Both the position numbers and the translations under genes were made by a program. Shown here piece after piece: positions 27,607 through 38,850 of a stretch of 64,000 nucleotides of DNA (position 1 is its first letter; the number at the start of each line of letters is the position of its first letter). The notes under the pieces were generated by a model. That model worked only from the letters and a program-made list of their open reading frames with translations, was not told the DNA's origin and searched no databases. Source of the stretch: Curtobacterium herbarum (GTDB lineage: Bacteria > Actinomycetota > Actinomycetes > Actinomycetales > Microbacteriaceae); assembly GCF_016907335.1 (NCBI RefSeq), contig NZ_JAFBBT010000001.1, forward strand, positions 1,178,001 through 1,242,000. Direction: 5' to 3'.

Positions 27607-29013
27607 TTACGGCGCGACGCGCTCCGCGGCCGGCTGGTCGTCGTCGGCGGCGTCCGCGAGGTCGGTGCCGCGGGTCTCGCGGACGAGGAGCAGCGCGACC
27701 AGCGTGACGACGGCCGCGATCGTCAGGTAGAGGCCGACGAGGAAGATGTTGCCGTCCGGCTGCCACAGCTTCAGGGCGATCGACGGCGCGAGCGAGGCAC
27801 CGAGGATCGACGCGACGTTGTACGCCAGCGCCGAGCCGGTGTAGCGGACGTCGGTCGGGAACAGCTCCGGCAGCAGCGCGCCCATCGGACCGAAGGTGAG
27901 CCCCATCAGCGACAGCCCGACGATGAGGAACGTGACGACCGTGATCGGGCCGTGCGCCGCCGCGAACCAGAACTGGAACGTCAGGCCGAAGAGCGCGATG
28001 CCGATGGTGGTCGGGATGAGCGTGCGACGACGGCCGAACCGGTCGGCGAGCATGCCGGCGATCGGCGTGCAGATCCCGAAGAACACGACGCCGATCATGA
28101 GCAGCGACAGGAACTCGCCGCGGGAGTAGCCGAGGCCGATCTGCGGGACGAGCTTCGAGCCGACGGTGCCGGTGGTGCCGTAGTTCAGCGTGAAGGTCGT
28201 CATGAAGTAGAAGAGCACGTAGGTGGCGACCATGCCGAAGGTGCCGACGAGGACCGCGCGCCACGAGGTGCGGAACACCCGGCCGAGCGGGATCTTCGCG
28301 ACCGAACCGGACTCCTGGACACCGCGGAACACCGTGGACTCGACCAGGCGGAAGCGGACGTACAGCCCGATGAGGACGAACACCGAGGACACCAGGAACG
28401 GGATCCGCCAGCCCCACGCCTGGAAGTCGGCGTTCGGGCTGCCGTCGGCGCCGGCGGGCAGTGCCGCGTTGATGATGATGAACAGGCCGTTGGCGAGCAG
28501 GAAGCCGATCGGGGCACCGAGCTGCGGCATCGAGCCGAACACGCCGCGCTTGCCCTCGGGCGCGTTCTCGGTCGCGAGCAGTGCCGCGCCGGACCACTCG
28601 CCGCCGAGACCGACGCCCTGTGCGAAGCGGAGGACACCGAGGAGCACCGGCGCCAGGACCCCGACCGAGCCGAAGGTCGGCAGGCAGCCGATGAGGAACG
28701 TCGCGATCCCCATCACGAGCAGGGACGCGACGAGGGTGGTCTTCCGCCCGATGCGGTCACCGAAGTGCCCGAACAGGATCGACCCGACCGGCCGGGCGAA
28801 GAACGCCAGCGCGAACGTGACGAACGAGGACAGCTGCGATGCCGTCGGGTCCTCGTTCGGGAAGAACAGGGTGGGGAAGACCAGGACGGCGGCGGTCGCG
28901 TAGACGTAGAAGTCGTAGAACTCGATGGTGGTGCCGACGAGGCTCGCGACGACGACGCGGGAGCGCGGGTTCGTCTTCGGGGCGGAGGTGGTGGAGGCCG
29001 GTGCGGCGGACAT
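27607..29013 (-). CDS. MFS transporter, metabolite:H+ symporter type
   Basis: A 468-residue, 12-helix transporter of the MHS subgroup (dicarboxylate, betaine, shikimate-type symporters). TTIEFYDFYVYATAA in helix 1, GHFGDRIGRKTT in the loop 2-3 and RFAQGVGLGGEWSGA are all typical. I take the ATG at 29013; the frame is open far upstream, but the sequence there is arginine/proline-rich and has no membrane pattern. The substrate is unknown, probably an organic acid or osmolyte. A 233-base spacer with no gene separates it from ribA. Confidence 0.9.
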   Translation of the reverse strand: MSAAPASTTSAPKTNPRSRVVVASLVGTTIEFYDFYVYATAAVLVFPTLFFPNEDPTASQLSSFVTFALAFFARPVGSILFGHFGDRIGRKTTLVASLLVMGIATFLIGCLPTFGSVGVLAPVLLGVLRFAQGVGLGGEWSGAALLATENAPEGKRGVFGSMPQLGAPIGFLLANGLFIIINAALPAGADGSPNADFQAWGWRIPFLVSSVFVLIGLYVRFRLVESTVFRGVQESGSVAKIPLGRVFRTSWRAVLVGTFGMVATYVLFYFMTTFTLNYGTTGTVGSKLVPQIGLGYSRGEFLSLLMIGVVFFGICTPIAGMLADRFGRRRTLIPTTIGIALFGLTFQFWFAAAHGPITVVTFLIVGLSLMGLTFGPMGALLPELFPTDVRYTGSALAYNVASILGASLAPSIALKLWQPDGNIFLVGLYLTIAAVVTLVALLLVRETRGTDLADAADDDQPAAERVAP

Positions 29014-29246
29014 GCGTGGAGGACCTTCGAGGTGCGCGCGCGTTCGAGGAGCGCTGCGGTGACCGGACGGCGGACTGCCGACGCGGTTCGCGCGGGGTGG
29101 CGCGGACACCGGGTCGGGTGCGTTCGGAGGTGGTGGTCCCGCTCGTGACGGGGTCATCAGTGTACGACGGATGTCGCGCAGCTGCGAATCGACCCCGAGC
29201 TGGCCGTCAGTTCGCCGTACTCGCCCGGCCCGCCCAGCCCGGCCGG

Positions 29247-29900
29247 TCAGGCTGCGCCGGTGTCCAGGTGCGACGGCAGCGTGTGGCCCATCCGGTCGCG
29301 CTTGGTGTCGAGGTACCCGGCGTTCTGCGCCGAGATCCCGACGACGAGCGGCACGAGGGAGTCCACCGTGATGCCGTGCTCGACCAGCTGCCGACGCTTC
29401 TCGGGGTTGTTCGAGAGCAGCCGCACGCGGGTGATGCCGAGGTCGGCGAGGATGCCCGCGGCCCCGCCGTACTCGCGGGAGTCGGCGGGCAGGCCGAGCG
29501 CCAGGTTGGCGTCGAGCGTGTCGAGACCGTCCTCCTGCAGGCGGTAGGCCTTGAGCTTGTTGATGAGGCCGATGCCGCGACCCTCGTGCCCCCGCAGGTA
29601 CACGACGACCCCGCCCTCGGCGGCGATGGTGTCGAGTGCGGCGTCGAGCTGTGGCCCGCACTCGCACTTCAGCGATCCGAAGGCCTCGCCGGTCAGGCAC
29701 TCCGAGTGCACGCGGACGAGTGCGCCGTCCGCGGGGGCCCGTCCGTCGGGCGTCTTCGCGATCACGGCGACGTGCTCGGCGCTCGTCACCAGGTCGCGGT
29801 AGGCCCGCATCTCGAAGAGGCCGTGGGTCGTGGGGACGTTCGTGGAGACTTCGAACGAGACCGGGCTCCCGGGAGTGGCGGAGGTCAGTGCGTCGGTCAT
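29247..29900 (-). CDS. ribA: GTP cyclohydrolase II
   Basis: First committed enzyme of riboflavin synthesis, opening the imidazole ring of GTP. The zinc site SECLTGEAFGSLKCECGPQL is intact, and RGHEGRGIGLINKLKAY and TVDSLVPLVVG follow. At 217 residues it is a stand-alone GCH II without the 3,4-dihydroxybutanone-phosphate synthase domain often fused in actinobacteria. The ATG overlaps the ribD stop by four bases. No ribE, ribH or ribB gene is in the window, so the pathway must be completed elsewhere. Confidence 0.93.
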   Translation of the reverse strand: MTDALTSATPGSPVSFEVSTNVPTTHGLFEMRAYRDLVTSAEHVAVIAKTPDGRAPADGALVRVHSECLTGEAFGSLKCECGPQLDAALDTIAAEGGVVVYLRGHEGRGIGLINKLKAYRLQEDGLDTLDANLALGLPADSREYGGAAGILADLGITRVRLLSNNPEKRRQLVEHGITVDSLVPLVVGISAQNAGYLDTKRDRMGHTLPSHLDTGAA

Positions 29901-31009
29901 GTGGTGCTCCGGTCGGTGGGGGCCCCGTCGACCGCGCCGTCGGACCGCTGCGGGACCGTGCGGGCGCGGACCAGCAGGTCGGGGCCGAGGCTGGACGTTG
30001 ACATTACACGCAACATCCGCGCTGCGTGGATACTTCCCACCCCGATGTCGCCGAGTGCGACACGGGGTCCGCCGAGGAGGACGGGGGCCAGGTAGACGAG
30101 CAGTTCGTCGGCGAGTCCGGCGGCGATGAACGCGGATGCGACGGTCGGTCCGCCCTCGACGAGGACGCTGTGGACCCCGCGGTCGCGGAGGGTGTGGAGG
30201 GCGGCGTCGAGGTCGTGCCCGGGGATGGTGAGGACGCCGCGAGGGTGCCGGTGCAGGGCCGCGTCGGCGGGGAGCGGGCGGTCCCCGAGGACGACGGGCA
30301 GCGGCTGGTCGGCGAGGAACTCCCCGGCGTCGCCGCGGGCGGTCAGGCTCGGGTCGTCGGTCAGGGCGGTGCCGGTGCCGACGAGGACGGCGTCGTGCGC
30401 GGCGCGCTGCTCGTGCACGTGCTGCCGGGCCGCGGCGCCGGTGATCCACTGGCTCGTGCCGTCGGCGGCGGCGGCGCGGCCGTCCAGGCTGGCGGCCCAC
30501 TTGACGGTCACCCACGGACGGCCGAGCCGGACCGAGAGCAGCCAGCGCTCGAGGAACGCCTCGGCCTGGTCGGCGAGCACGTCCGGCACGACGTCGACGC
30601 CGGCGGCACGCAGTCGGTCGGCACCGCCGTGGGCGGCCGGACCGGGGTCGTCGACGGCGTAGACGACGCGGGCGACACCGGCCTCGATGAGCGCGACGGA
30701 GCACGGCCCGGTCCGGCCGACGTGGTCGCAGGGTTCGAGGGTCACCACGGCGGTCGCGCCGCGGAGGTGCGCCGGGTCGACCTTGCCCATGGCGTCGACC
30801 TCGGCGTGCGGGGTGCCGGCACCGCGGTGCCAGCCCTCGCCGAGGACCCGGCCGTCGGGGGCGAGCAGGACGGCGCCGACCCGCGCGTGGTCGCCGACGA
30901 CGGGGCCGCGGGCCGCGAGCTCGAGCGCGCGGTGCATCGCCCGGACCTCGGCGTCGCTGGCAGGGACGCCGCGCGGCTCCGGGGTCGTGTCGGGTGCGGT
31001 GTGGCTCAC
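29897..31009 (-). CDS. ribD: Bifunctional riboflavin deaminase/reductase
   Basis: The N-terminal deaminase domain has the zinc ligands in HAEVDAM and PCDHVGRTGPC; the C-terminal reductase domain starts near PWVTVKWAASLDGRAA, with VEGGPTVASAFI near the end. It performs the second and third steps after ribA, with which it is translationally coupled. At 370 residues it is of usual length. It overlaps the upstream acetyltransferase gene by four bases, so 31593-29247 is read as one unit. No FMN riboswitch is apparent upstream, which would be expected if this were the main rib operon. Confidence 0.93.
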   Translation of the reverse strand: MSHTAPDTTPEPRGVPASDAEVRAMHRALELAARGPVVGDHARVGAVLLAPDGRVLGEGWHRGAGTPHAEVDAMGKVDPAHLRGATAVVTLEPCDHVGRTGPCSVALIEAGVARVVYAVDDPGPAAHGGADRLRAAGVDVVPDVLADQAEAFLERWLLSVRLGRPWVTVKWAASLDGRAAAADGTSQWITGAAARQHVHEQRAAHDAVLVGTGTALTDDPSLTARGDAGEFLADQPLPVVLGDRPLPADAALHRHPRGVLTIPGHDLDAALHTLRDRGVHSVLVEGGPTVASAFIAAGLADELLVYLAPVLLGGPRVALGDIGVGSIHAARMLRVMSTSSLGPDLLVRARTVPQRSDGAVDGAPTDRSTT

Positions 31010-31593
31010 GGAGCGAGACTACCGGCGGGCCCCGACGTCGATCCGGGAGGCCAGGGCAGGTCCGACGCGGCGGTCCCGTCCGCACGCCGCAGGCCCTTCC
31101 ACGCGGGCGCGGGCGAGCCGTCGCGGTTCGGCACGAGGGCGTCACCGCTGCCGGTGTACGCGAACCCGGCACGGCGGGCGACGGCGGCCGAGGCGGTGTT
31201 GCCGACGTAGCACTCCCAGTACACGTCGGGGGCGCCCTGCGCGAACGCCCAGTCCACGACGAGCTCCACGGCGTCCGACACGAGCCCCGCGCCACGGGCA
31301 CCCGGCGCCAGCCAGAAGCCGAGGTCCCGGCGGGCGGTCCGGTAGCTGATCACGCCGTCGAGCCAGGTCGACCCCTGCCGCCGGATCGCCCACGTGTACT
31401 CACGGTCGGACGCCCACCCGGGGCCGACGAGTGCGTCGACGAAGGCCTGCGCGTCCTTGGCCCGGTAGGGCTGCGGGATCGTCGTCCAGCGGGCGATCTC
31501 CGGGTCCTGGCAGGCCTCGGTGATCGCGACCGTGTCCGCGCGCGTCGGCAGGTCGAGCCGCACCCGGGCCGACTCGAGCGTGACGGGGAGCAC
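31006..31593 (-). CDS. GNAT-family N-acetyltransferase (RimJ/RimL-like)
   Basis: A 195-residue acetyl-CoA-dependent acyltransferase. The N-terminal strand VTLESARVRLDLPTRAD, the central LGFWLAPGARGAGLVSDAVE (acetyl-CoA-binding loop) and NTASAAVARRAGFAYTG show the fold used by the RimJ/RimL group. The acceptor is unknown: ribosomal protein or small molecule. The proline/serine-rich C-terminal 30 residues look disordered. It is coupled to ribD and starts 6 bases after trpS. Confidence 0.85.
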   Translation of the reverse strand: MLPVTLESARVRLDLPTRADTVAITEACQDPEIARWTTIPQPYRAKDAQAFVDALVGPGWASDREYTWAIRRQGSTWLDGVISYRTARRDLGFWLAPGARGAGLVSDAVELVVDWAFAQGAPDVYWECYVGNTASAAVARRAGFAYTGSGDALVPNRDGSPAPAWKGLRRADGTAASDLPWPPGSTSGPAGSLAP

Positions 31594-31599
31594 GGTCGG

Positions 31600-33484
<1,885 letters not shown>

Positions 33485-33521
33485 GCGGACCACCCTATCG
33501 GCGGCGTGCGACGGCCCGGAC

Positions 33522-33569
33522 GACGGACGGGAGGCCCGGTACCAGCTGGTACCGGGCCTCCCGTCCGTC
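33522..33569. terminator. 22-bp perfect palindromic terminator
   Basis: The arms at 33522-33543 and 33548-33569 are fully complementary around an AGCT tetraloop; the inner half is GGAGGCCCGGTACC. It follows ptsH on the minus strand. Almost the same sequence recurs at 40044-40092. Confidence 0.88.
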
Positions 33570-33598
33570 ATGGGGTCGCGCAGCGCGACCGGCGCGGC

Positions 33599-33871
33599 TC
33601 AGGCCGCGTCGTGGTCCGTCTGCAGGAAGTCGACCAGGCTGTCCGCGGTGGTCTCGGCGTCGTCGCCGGACACGGTCAGCGTGACCTGGTCGCCGTTCTC
33701 GACGCCGAGGCCGAGGAGGCCGAGGATGCTGCCGGCGTTGGCCGACTTCTCGCCCTTGGCGATGGTGACCTGGTGGCCGGACGCGGTGACGGTCTGGACG
33801 AACAGCGACGCGGGGCGCGCGTGCAGGCCGGATGCGCTGGCGACGGTGACGGTGCGGGTGGCTTCGGACAT
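33599..33871 (-). CDS. ptsH: HPr phosphocarrier protein
   Basis: A 90-residue phosphocarrier between enzyme I and the sugar-specific EIIA proteins. The active-site histidine is His17 in SGLHARPAS, and Ser48 in SANAGSILGLLGLG is at the HPr kinase position, although actinobacteria usually lack that kinase. The ATG at 33871 is chosen for the GGAG seven bases upstream; a start further up adds a non-conserved tail. It is on the minus strand, divergent from ptsI, downstream of the DeoR-type regulator. Confidence 0.95.
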   Translation of the reverse strand: MSEATRTVTVASASGLHARPASLFVQTVTASGHQVTIAKGEKSANAGSILGLLGLGVENGDQVTLTVSGDDAETTADSLVDFLQTDHDAA

Positions 33872-33960
33872 CGATGGACTCCTGTCGATGGGTGGTGCGC
33901 TCATGGTAGCGAGCGCCTGGGGGGTGGTCCTGGTGGTCTCGTGTCCGGCAGGTCGTGGCG

Positions 33961-34731
33961 TCAGCCGCGTCCGGGCCAGAAGACCTCGGTGCCGGCGGCC
34001 TCGACCTCGCGCACCAGGTCCAGGTTGACGCCGGGGTCGGTGATGATCGTGTCGATCGCGGCGAGCGGTGCGACCCGGCCGAACTCCTCGCGTCCGAACT
34101 TGGTGTGGTCGGCGAGCAGGATGCTCCGGCGTGCGGACTTGATCATGGCGGACTTCACGGCGGCCTCGGCCATGTTGTGCGTGGTCAGGCCGCGCTCCGG
34201 GGTGATCCCGTTGATGCTGACGAAGGCGACGTCGACGCTCACCATGCCGATCAGCTGGTGGGTCCAGGTGCCGACCCCGGCGAGCGAGTCGCTCCGGATG
34301 TTGCCGCCGAGCAGGTGCAGGTCGATGCCCGGGCGGTTCGCGACCGCCATCGCCACGGGCAGCGAGTGCGTGACGACGGTCAGGCCACGGTCGGTGGGCA
34401 GCATCTCGGCGAGGCAGATCGTGGAGGTGCCGGCGTCGATCATCACCGAACCGTTCTCCGGCAGTTCGGCGAGGGCCGCCTCGGCGATCACCATCTTCTC
34501 GGTCTGGTTGATGCCGCCGCGGTCCCCGACGCCCGGGTGCAGGGTGATCCGTTCGACCGGGATCGCGCCGCCGTGGGCACGTCGGACGAGCCCGCGGCGC
34601 TCGAGGCTCGTCAGGTCGCGGCGGATCGTCTCCGGCGTGACGGCGAGCAGCTCGGCCAGGTCCTTGACGTCGACCCGGCCGTGGGCGCGCGCCTGTTCGA
34701 CGATGCGCTGGTGGCGTTCTGGTGCGTACAT
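33961..34731 (-). CDS. DeoR/GlpR-family regulator
   Basis: A 256-residue sugar-responsive repressor. The N-terminal winged helix is MYAPERHQRIVEQARAHGRV then VKDLAELLAVTPETIRRDL. The C-terminal ligand-binding domain, of the ISOCOT type, has VMIDAGTSTICLAEML and DVAFVSINGITPERG. It is divergently oriented to ptsI-mtlA-mtlF-mtlD across a 307-base spacer with TGTTTGTTTGT-like sequence, so regulation of the mannitol operon and of ptsH is the likely role. The inducer is probably a phosphorylated sugar. Confidence 0.9.
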   Translation of the reverse strand: MYAPERHQRIVEQARAHGRVDVKDLAELLAVTPETIRRDLTSLERRGLVRRAHGGAIPVERITLHPGVGDRGGINQTEKMVIAEAALAELPENGSVMIDAGTSTICLAEMLPTDRGLTVVTHSLPVAMAVANRPGIDLHLLGGNIRSDSLAGVGTWTHQLIGMVSVDVAFVSINGITPERGLTTHNMAEAAVKSAMIKSARRSILLADHTKFGREEFGRVAPLAAIDTIITDPGVNLDLVREVEAAGTEVFWPGRG

Positions 34732-34917
34732 CGGGCCTCATCTGGTCGAGCGGGTCGCTCGGGTCGGGCTGTGCGTCCGGGCGGTGCGTCCGGTCGGCGA
34801 CGATCATGTGGAGCGGAACGGACATGCTCGGGCACGATCTGACCGGGCAGCCCGTCGCGGTCCGGAACCGCGGACGGAAACGGGCATCTGTTTCTGCATT
34901 TTTATCCCCGGATGTGT

Positions 34918-34946
34918 TTGTTTGTCAACGCGGCGCGATGTATGGT
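34918..34946 (+). promoter_or_regulatory. Promoter and possible DeoR operator before ptsI
   Basis: TTGTTT (34918-34923), a 17-base spacer and TATGGT (34941-34946) form a promoter in the 307-base divergent spacer. It overlaps the T-rich repeat TGTTTGTTTGT (34915-34925), and the related TGTTTCTG lies near 34889; DeoR-type regulators often bind such T-rich direct repeats. The rest of the spacer 34732-35038 shows no gene. Confidence 0.5.
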
Positions 34947-35038
34947 GCTGCAGAGCCGTCCGGTTGCAGCACGCGCCGGACACCGCACCGCCCCCGAACC
35001 ACCCACCGCTGCTGCGCGTGAGATGAAGGAGTCTCCCC

Positions 35039-36694
35039 ATGTCCGATCTGCTCGGAACCGGCGTCGGCCGCGGCGTTGCCCACGGCCCCGTGCTCCGGAT
35101 GGCGGACCCGCTGGGAGCGCCCTCCATCGCACCGCTCGAGGGCTCGGCCGACGACGCCAAGCAGGCCGTGCACACCGCGCTCGCCGCGGTCGCCGAGGAA
35201 CTGAACGAACGCGGACGCCTCGCCGGCGGCGACGCCCAGGCCGTGCTCGAGGCGCAGGCGCTGATGGCCCAGGACCCGACCCTGCTCGACGACGTGCACG
35301 CCCGCATCGACGGCGGCACGAACGCCGAGCGCGCCGTGCACGAGGCCTTCGCCCAGTTCCGCGACCTGCTCGTCGGCATGGGCGGCTACATGGGGGAGCG
35401 CGCCGCCGACCTCGACGACGTCGCCCAGCGCATCGTCGCGAAGCTCCGCGGTGTCCCGGCCCCGGGCGTGCCCGAGTCCGAGACGCCCTTCGTCCTCGTC
35501 GCCCGCGACCTCGCGCCGGCCGACACCGCCCTGCTCGACCTCGACAAGGTCCTGGCGCTCGTCACCCGTGACGGCGGACCGACCTCGCACACCGCGATCC
35601 TGGCCCGCGCCAAGGGCATCACCGCCATCGTCGGCGTCACCGGTGCCGACGACCTCGCCGAGGGTCAGCACGTGGTCGTCGACGCCGCTGCGGGCACGGT
35701 GGTCACCGAGCCGAGCGACGAACTCGTCGCCGACGTCGAGCAGCGCATCGCCGACCGCCGTGCCGCCCTGGCCGCACCGCTCACCGCCGGTGCCCTCGCC
35801 GACGGACACGTCGTGCCGCTCCTGGCGAACCTCGGCAGCCCCGCCGACGCCCAGGCCGCCGTCGACCTCGGCGCTGAGGGTGTCGGCCTGTTCCGCACCG
35901 AGTTCCTGTTCCTCGACTCGCCCAGCGCCCCCACCGTGGCGTCGCAGCAGGCGTCCTACGAGCAGCTGCTCCGCGCGTTCCCCGGCAAGAAGGTCGTCGT
36001 CCGGGCGCTCGACGCCGGTGCCGACAAGCCGCTGCCGTTCCTCACCGACAAGGACGAGGAGAACCCGGCGCTCGGCCGCCGCGGGCTCCGTGCCCTCCGG
36101 AACCACGAGCAGGTCCTCCGCGACCAGCTGACGGCACTCGCCCAGGCAGACGCCGCGACCGAGGCCGACCTCTGGGTGATGGCCCCGATGGTCGCCGACG
36201 CCGAGGAGACCGAGTACTTCGTCGACCTCGCCCGCGAACTCGGGATCCGCACCGCCGGCGTCATGGCCGAGGTTCCGTCCCTGGCGCTGATGGCCGAGCA
36301 GGTCCTGCGCTCCGCCGACTTCGTGTCGATCGGCACGAACGACCTGACCCAGTACACGATGGCCGCCGACCGCATGCTCGGCACCGTCGCGCACTACCAG
36401 GACCCCTGGCACCCCGCCGTCCTCCGACTCGTCGCCCAGCTCGGTGCGGCCGGAGCGGACGCCGGCAAGGCGGTCGGCATCTGCGGTGAGGCCGCGGCCG
36501 ACCCGCTGCTCGCCGTCGTCCTCGTCGGCCTCGGCGCCACCACCCTCTCGATGACCCCCGCGGCCCTCGCCGACGTGCGTGCCGAACTCGGCAAGCACAC
36601 CCTCGACGAAGCCCGCGAGATGGCCCGGGCGGCACTCGCCGCGAGCACGGCAGCGACCGCCCGGTCCGCTGCCGCCGCGGTGCACGCCGTCTGA
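35039..36694 (+). CDS. ptsI: PTS enzyme I (phosphoenolpyruvate-protein phosphotransferase)
   Basis: Transfers phosphate from PEP to HPr. His184 in GGPTSHTAILARAKG is the phosphorylated residue. GLFRTEFLF and the substrate-binding SIGTNDLTQYTMAADR follow, and Cys482 in GICGEAAADP is the catalytic acid. At 551 residues it is slightly shorter than the enterobacterial form. The ATG follows AAGGAG. It leads the mannitol operon, so general PTS capacity rises with mannitol uptake. Confidence 0.96.
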   Translation: MSDLLGTGVGRGVAHGPVLRMADPLGAPSIAPLEGSADDAKQAVHTALAAVAEELNERGRLAGGDAQAVLEAQALMAQDPTLLDDVHARIDGGTNAERAVHEAFAQFRDLLVGMGGYMGERAADLDDVAQRIVAKLRGVPAPGVPESETPFVLVARDLAPADTALLDLDKVLALVTRDGGPTSHTAILARAKGITAIVGVTGADDLAEGQHVVVDAAAGTVVTEPSDELVADVEQRIADRRAALAAPLTAGALADGHVVPLLANLGSPADAQAAVDLGAEGVGLFRTEFLFLDSPSAPTVASQQASYEQLLRAFPGKKVVVRALDAGADKPLPFLTDKDEENPALGRRGLRALRNHEQVLRDQLTALAQADAATEADLWVMAPMVADAEETEYFVDLARELGIRTAGVMAEVPSLALMAEQVLRSADFVSIGTNDLTQYTMAADRMLGTVAHYQDPWHPAVLRLVAQLGAAGADAGKAVGICGEAAADPLLAVVLVGLGATTLSMTPAALADVRAELGKHTLDEAREMARAALAASTAATARSAAAAVHAV

Positions 36695-36777
36695 GCCGGC
36701 ACCACGCACCACGCACCACGCCCCACAGCACCCCACCCGATCCCTGCAGCAGCACCCCACACAGAGAGTCAACGCAC

Positions 36778-38337
36778 ATGACAACGTCGTCCGTTGCAGC
36801 GCCAGACACCCGCGACCAGTCGCGGGGTGGCGCTCGCGTCGCCGTCCAGAAGTTCGGCACGTTCCTGTCCGGCATGGTCATGCCCAACATCGCGATCTTC
36901 ATCGCGTGGGGCATCATCACGGCCTTCTTCATCGAGACCGGCTGGACCCCGGTCGGCGTCCTCGGCGGCTTCGGTGAGACCGCCGGCGTGGCCAACCCCG
37001 GGCTCGTCGGCCCGATCCTGACCTACCTCATCCCGCTCGCGATCGCGATCCAGGGTGGCCGGATGGTCTACGAGACCCGCGGCGCCGTCGTCGGGTCGAT
37101 CATGACCATGGGCGTCATCGTCGGGGCCAGCGGCACCACGATGATCCTCGGCGCGATGATCTGTGGTCCGCTCGGTGCGTACCTCATCAAGCAGATCGAC
37201 AAGATCTGGGACGGCAAGATCAAGCCCGGCTTCGAGATGCTCGTGAACAACTACGCGGCCGGCATCCTCGGCTTCGCACTGGCGATGGTCGGGTTCTTCT
37301 GGCTCGCGCCGCTGTTCAAGCTCATCGCCGAGGGCCTCGGCGACGCCGTGAACTTCCTCGTGCAGCACTCGCTGCTGCCGCTCGCCAGCGTCATCATCGA
37401 GCCGGCGAAGGTGTTCTTCCTGAACAACGCGATCAACCACGGCGTGCTCGACCAGCTCGGTGCGCAGCAGGTCCAGGAGTCCGGCAAGTCGATCCTGTTC
37501 CTCCTCGAGGCGAACCCCGGCCCCGGTCTCGGCATCCTGCTCGCCTTCACCTTCTTCGGTGTCGGCATCGCCCGCTCGACCGCTCCCGGCGCGATCATCA
37601 TCCAGTTCCTCGGCGGCATCCACGAGATCTACTTCCCGTACGTGCTGCAGAAGCCGATCCTCTTCATCGCGGTCATCCTCGGTGGTGCGACCGGTGTCGC
37701 GACCAACGTCGCCTTCCACTCCGGACTCGTCGCCCCGGCCTCCCCGGGCTCGATCTTCGCGGTGCTCGGTGCGACGGCGAAGGACAGCTTCGTCGGCGTC
37801 ATCCTCTCGGTGGTCCTGTCGGCGGCCGTCTCCTTCGCGGTGGCGTCGTTCTTCCTCATCGCGACCCGCAAGCGTGACCTGGCCTCCGGCACCGGCGGCG
37901 ACATGAGCGCCGCGATGGCGAAGCTCCAGCAGAACAAGGGCCGCGACGTGAACTCCGCGACCTCGGGCCTGCTCGGCAACAACTCCCCGGCGAACGAGGA
38001 AGAGGCCGAGGCCTCCCTCGGGGGCGTCGGTTCCGCCAGCACCGCCACGGCGACGCGCGTCGAGAACGTCGTCTTCGCCTGCGACGCCGGCATGGGCTCG
38101 AGCGCCATGGGTGCGAGTGTCCTGCGGAACAAGATCAAGAAGGCTGGTATCGAGGGTGTCACGGTCGCCAACAAGGCGATCGCGAACCTCTCGGGTGACG
38201 AGGACCTCATCATCACCCAGGAGGAGCTCACGGACCGTGCGAAGCAGAAGAACCCGAACGCGCAGCACGTGTCGGTCGGCAACTTCATGAACGCTCCGCA
38301 GTACGACCAGGTCGTCGACCAGCTGAAGAACCAGTAA
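36778..38337 (+). CDS. mtlA: Mannitol PTS permease, EIICB
   Basis: Membrane transporter that imports and phosphorylates mannitol. The EIIC domain (residues about 20-370) starts GTFLSGMVMPNIAIFIAWG and carries GGIHEIYFPYVL with Glu283 in the sugar site. After a polar linker, the EIIB domain has the phosphocysteine Cys435 in FACDAGMGSSAMG. EIIA is on a separate gene, as in most Gram-positive systems. The spacer to ptsI is 83 bases, rich in CAC and without a hairpin. At 519 residues it matches EIICB of Mtl type. Confidence 0.95.
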   Translation: MTTSSVAAPDTRDQSRGGARVAVQKFGTFLSGMVMPNIAIFIAWGIITAFFIETGWTPVGVLGGFGETAGVANPGLVGPILTYLIPLAIAIQGGRMVYETRGAVVGSIMTMGVIVGASGTTMILGAMICGPLGAYLIKQIDKIWDGKIKPGFEMLVNNYAAGILGFALAMVGFFWLAPLFKLIAEGLGDAVNFLVQHSLLPLASVIIEPAKVFFLNNAINHGVLDQLGAQQVQESGKSILFLLEANPGPGLGILLAFTFFGVGIARSTAPGAIIIQFLGGIHEIYFPYVLQKPILFIAVILGGATGVATNVAFHSGLVAPASPGSIFAVLGATAKDSFVGVILSVVLSAAVSFAVASFFLIATRKRDLASGTGGDMSAAMAKLQQNKGRDVNSATSGLLGNNSPANEEEAEASLGGVGSASTATATRVENVVFACDAGMGSSAMGASVLRNKIKKAGIEGVTVANKAIANLSGDEDLIITQEELTDRAKQKNPNAQHVSVGNFMNAPQYDQVVDQLKNQ

Positions 38338-38412
38338 GACAAGAGCACGATGGGGGAGGGGACGGGCGACCGTCCGCTCTTCCGCCGTCCACCACGAACA
38401 AGGAGAACCCGT

Positions 38413-38850
38413 ATGCCCGTCCTGCAGGAGAGCCAGATCCGCATCCACACCGAGGACGCTGCGCCGACCAAGTCGGAGGCGATGAAGGAGGCGGCTGCGA
38501 TCCTCCAGGAGGTCGGCGCGGTCACCGCGGACTACTACCCCGCCATGCTCGAGCGCGAGAAGAGCGTCTCGACGTACATGGGCAACTCCCTGGCGATCCC
38601 GCACGGCACGAACGACGCGAAGGACGCCATCAAGGCCTCCGCGCTGTCCTTCGTCCGCTACGCCACCCCGATCGACTGGGACGGCAACGACGTCCGCTTC
38701 GTCGTCGGCATCGCGGGCGTCAACAACGAGCACCTCGACATCCTCAGCAAGATCGCGATCGTGTTCTCGGACGAGGACCAGGTCCAGGCGCTGACCGACG
38801 CCCCCGACGTGGCCGCGATCCTCGCGATCCTCGGTGAGGTCAACGAGTGA
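38413..38850 (+). CDS. mtlF: Mannitol-type PTS EIIA
   Basis: A 145-residue cytoplasmic EIIA that passes phosphate from HPr to the EIIB domain of the permease upstream. His64 in [10 protein letters not shown] is the phosphorylation site. The ATG at 38413 is set by AAGGAGAA at good spacing; a frame from 38350 only adds an arginine-rich stretch. Its stop overlaps the mtlD start (GTGA). Confidence 0.94.
   Translation: MPVLQESQIRIHTEDAAPTKSEAMKEAAAILQEVGAVTADYYPAMLEREKSVSTYMGNSLAIPHGTNDAKDAIKASALSFVRYATPIDWDGNDVRFVVGIAGVNNEHLDILSKIAIVFSDEDQVQALTDAPDVAAILAILGEVNE

Noticed and set aside
25659..27707. 682-codon plus-strand frame opposite the ABC exporter
   Set aside because: Asp/Arg/Gly/Val noise without domains; the ABC exporter on the other strand is unambiguous.
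34922..34927. TTGTCA as -35 for the ptsI promoter
   Set aside because: It leaves only 13 bases to the TATGGT -10; TTGTTT at 34918 gives 17 bases and is preferred.
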